DNA of 8,596 bases from NCBI GenBank assembly GCA_023258775.1, contig JALQWJ010000054.1, forward strand, positions 1 to 8,596. The letters are read 5' to 3'. Shown in pieces: positions 7,746 through 8,596 of this stretch. The notes below the pieces were generated by a model. It was not told the origin of the DNA, did no database searches, and saw nothing but the letters and a program-made list of their open reading frames with translations. The position numbers and the translations under genes were made by a program. Position 1 is the first letter of the stretch. Every line of letters begins with the position of its first letter. The DNA is from Burkholderiaceae bacterium. GTDB taxonomy: Bacteria > Pseudomonadota > Gammaproteobacteria > Burkholderiales > Burkholderiaceae_E.

Positions 7746-7837
7746 ATTGCGATAAGGCGAGAATTCACTGCAATCAGGTCGAACAATCGCTTAAATTAAA
7801 GGCCTGTCTTTGCTTCGTCGAGCGCCGGACGTAATGC

Positions 7838-7853
7838 TGTTCCACGTGGAACA
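7838..7853. promoter_or_regulatory. parS centromere site 1
   Basis: TGTTCCACGTGGAACA is a perfect 16-bp palindrome fitting the bacterial parS consensus TGTTNCACGTGNAACA at every fixed base. The dyad extends one more pair (C7837/G7854) to 18 bp. It lies in the spacer upstream of mnmG, about 3.0 kb from the start of parA. ParB encoded at 3059-3964 is the expected ligand. Confidence 0.95.
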
Positions 7854-7968
7854 GGTTCGAGCTTCCGACAAATTGCGCTATTGATCAAACACGATACACG
7901 CCAAGCCATTCACGACGCTTTTTTGTTCAGCAGATCTTATGTCACCACCGAGACGACCAAATCACAAG

Positions 7969-7984
7969 TGTTTCACGTGAAACA
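7969..7984. promoter_or_regulatory. parS centromere site 2
   Basis: TGTTTCACGTGAAACA is the canonical parS sequence and a perfect 16-bp palindrome. It lies 131 bp from site 1 (start to start) and 28 bp beyond the stop codon of the oxidoreductase gene. Two sites this close would form one strong ParB loading centre. Confidence 0.96.
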
Positions 7985-8012
7985 AATCACCGGCAAAGCT
8001 CACAGTCGGCTA

Positions 8013-8596
8013 CTAAATCATCAAAGATCTCACCATGCGAGCGATGGCCAAGGAAGCGGTAAGCCCCGGCGATTCGATCCCAAGCAATTGCACAAGGCCT
8101 GGAAAACCATGGCTCTCTGGCCCTTCGATACGAAAATCATGCGCAGACTCGCCTGGCGCTTGCAACTTGGGGCGAATACCTGCATAGGCAGGCTGCAGAG
8201 CATCATCAGCAAGCCCTGGCCAGTAGCTTCGAATCTCGTGATAAAAGGATTCGCAACGCCTTGGGTCAACATCGTAGTCTTCATGGTCGACCCACTCAAC
8301 GTCGGGGCCGAAACGTCCCTGGCCAGCTAAGTCCAGCGTGAGATGGACTCCCAAGCCCGCTTCGTTGGGCATCGGATAAATCAAGCGACTAAAAGGGCAG
8401 CGCGAAGCCAGAGAAAAATAATTGCCCTTAGCAAAATACAAAGGAGGCTGACTGAGTTTAGGCATACCAGGAATCAGGGACGCAATGCGGTTGGCCCCAA
8501 GCCCGGCAGCATTGATAACCTGCTTTGCATGAAAACAATGAAGTTCACCAGGCAAATTAGGCAAGCGAGTTACTGCGTTTCCTGCAAGCCTTAACT
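8013..8596 (-). CDS. FAD-dependent oxidoreductase of the DAO family, L-2-hydroxyglutarate oxidase-like, C-terminal part
   Basis: The C-terminal 193 residues of a gene that runs off the right edge; the frame stays open to position 8596, and a TTG at 8564 is internal, not the start. Whole members of this family have roughly 370 residues, so about half is visible. Recognisable parts are [15 protein letters not shown] (end of the substrate domain leading back to the FAD fold), [30 protein letters not shown] followed by [12 protein letters not shown], and near the C-terminus AGIRPKL and the FAD-binding [20 protein letters not shown]. The YP-P-GLGVHLT...RFGPD pattern is typical of LhgO/L2HGDH-like enzymes, which oxidise a 2-hydroxy acid. 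The exact substrate cannot be set from this half. TAG stop at 8015-8013; parS site 2 follows at once. Confidence 0.85.
   Translation of the reverse strand, partial: LRLAGNAVTRLPNLPGELHCFHAKQVINAAGLGANRIASLIPGMPKLSQPPLYFAKGNYFSLASRCPFSRLIYPMPNEAGLGVHLTLDLAGQGRFGPDVEWVDHEDYDVDPRRCESFYHEIRSYWPGLADDALQPAYAGIRPKLQAPGESAHDFRIEGPESHGFPGLVQLLGIESPGLTASLAIARMVRSLMI

Larger units (their letters stand above)
7600..8012. other. 413-bp parS-bearing spacer between the oxidoreductase gene and mnmG
   Basis: This spacer contains the two parS sites, the candidate mnmG promoter with its inverted repeats, and the mnmG ribosome binding site. Near 7677-7697 the sequence TAGGGTTGCC is followed at once by the similar TAGGGTCGCA. 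The part from about 7731 to 7800 is AT-rich. I looked for DnaA boxes (TTWTNCACA on either strand) and found no acceptable match, so I do not call it oriC. I see no intrinsic terminator for the oxidoreductase gene and no convincing small gene. Confidence 0.6.

Noticed and set aside
7600..8012. Possible oriC, because of position next to mnmG and parS
   Set aside because: No acceptable DnaA box (TTWTNCACA) was found on either strand and no AT-rich repeat series typical of an unwinding element. The origin may be nearby but is not shown here.
7881..8330. 149-codon open frame on the plus strand crossing parS site 2
   Set aside because: Most of it is antisense to the conserved oxidoreductase C-terminus, and its reading through parS makes a gene unlikely.

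Overview
This window reads as a chromosomal core region of a betaproteobacterium, most likely order Burkholderiales. The evidence is the gene order mnmG-rsmG-parA-parB-atpI-atpB-atpE-atpF-atpH-atpA, which I know from that group, together with the proteobacterial character of the proteins. Base composition is roughly balanced. The family (for example Alcaligenaceae) cannot be settled from the sequence alone. Every gene I can support lies on the minus strand, so the window is transcribed from its right end to its left end.

Layout from right to left. At 8596-8013 is the C-terminal part of an FAD-dependent oxidoreductase resembling L-2-hydroxyglutarate oxidase; its start lies outside the window. 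The roughly 410-bp spacer at 8012-7600 holds two perfect 16-bp parS sites (7969-7984 and 7838-7853) and the leader of mnmG. Next come mnmG (tRNA U34 modification), rsmG (16S rRNA G527 methylation), parA and parB. The parA-parB gap is almost entirely filled by four 12-bp tandem repeats that abut the parB ribosome binding site. A 167-bp spacer follows, with a good sigma-70-type promoter (TTGACC, 17 bp, TACACT), and then the F-type ATP synthase operon atpI-B-E-F-H-A. It is cut by the left window edge 34 codons into atpA.

How the parts work together. ParB should load on the two parS sites about 3 kb upstream of its own gene, and ParA should act on the resulting complex to segregate the origin region. 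The ATP synthase genes encode the membrane sector (a, c, b), delta and the start of alpha. The c subunit carries an Asp carboxylate and shows no obvious sodium-binding signature, so a proton-driven enzyme is inferred.

Most of the window is ordinary conserved core sequence. The parts worth a second look are non-coding: the 12-bp tandem palindromic array between parA and parB; three complementary arms between mnmG and rsmG that could form mutually exclusive hairpins; a 9-bp direct repeat upstream of the atp promoter; and an unusually long atpH-atpA spacer with palindromes. I found no CRISPR array, insertion sequence, tRNA, rRNA or convincing intrinsic terminator.
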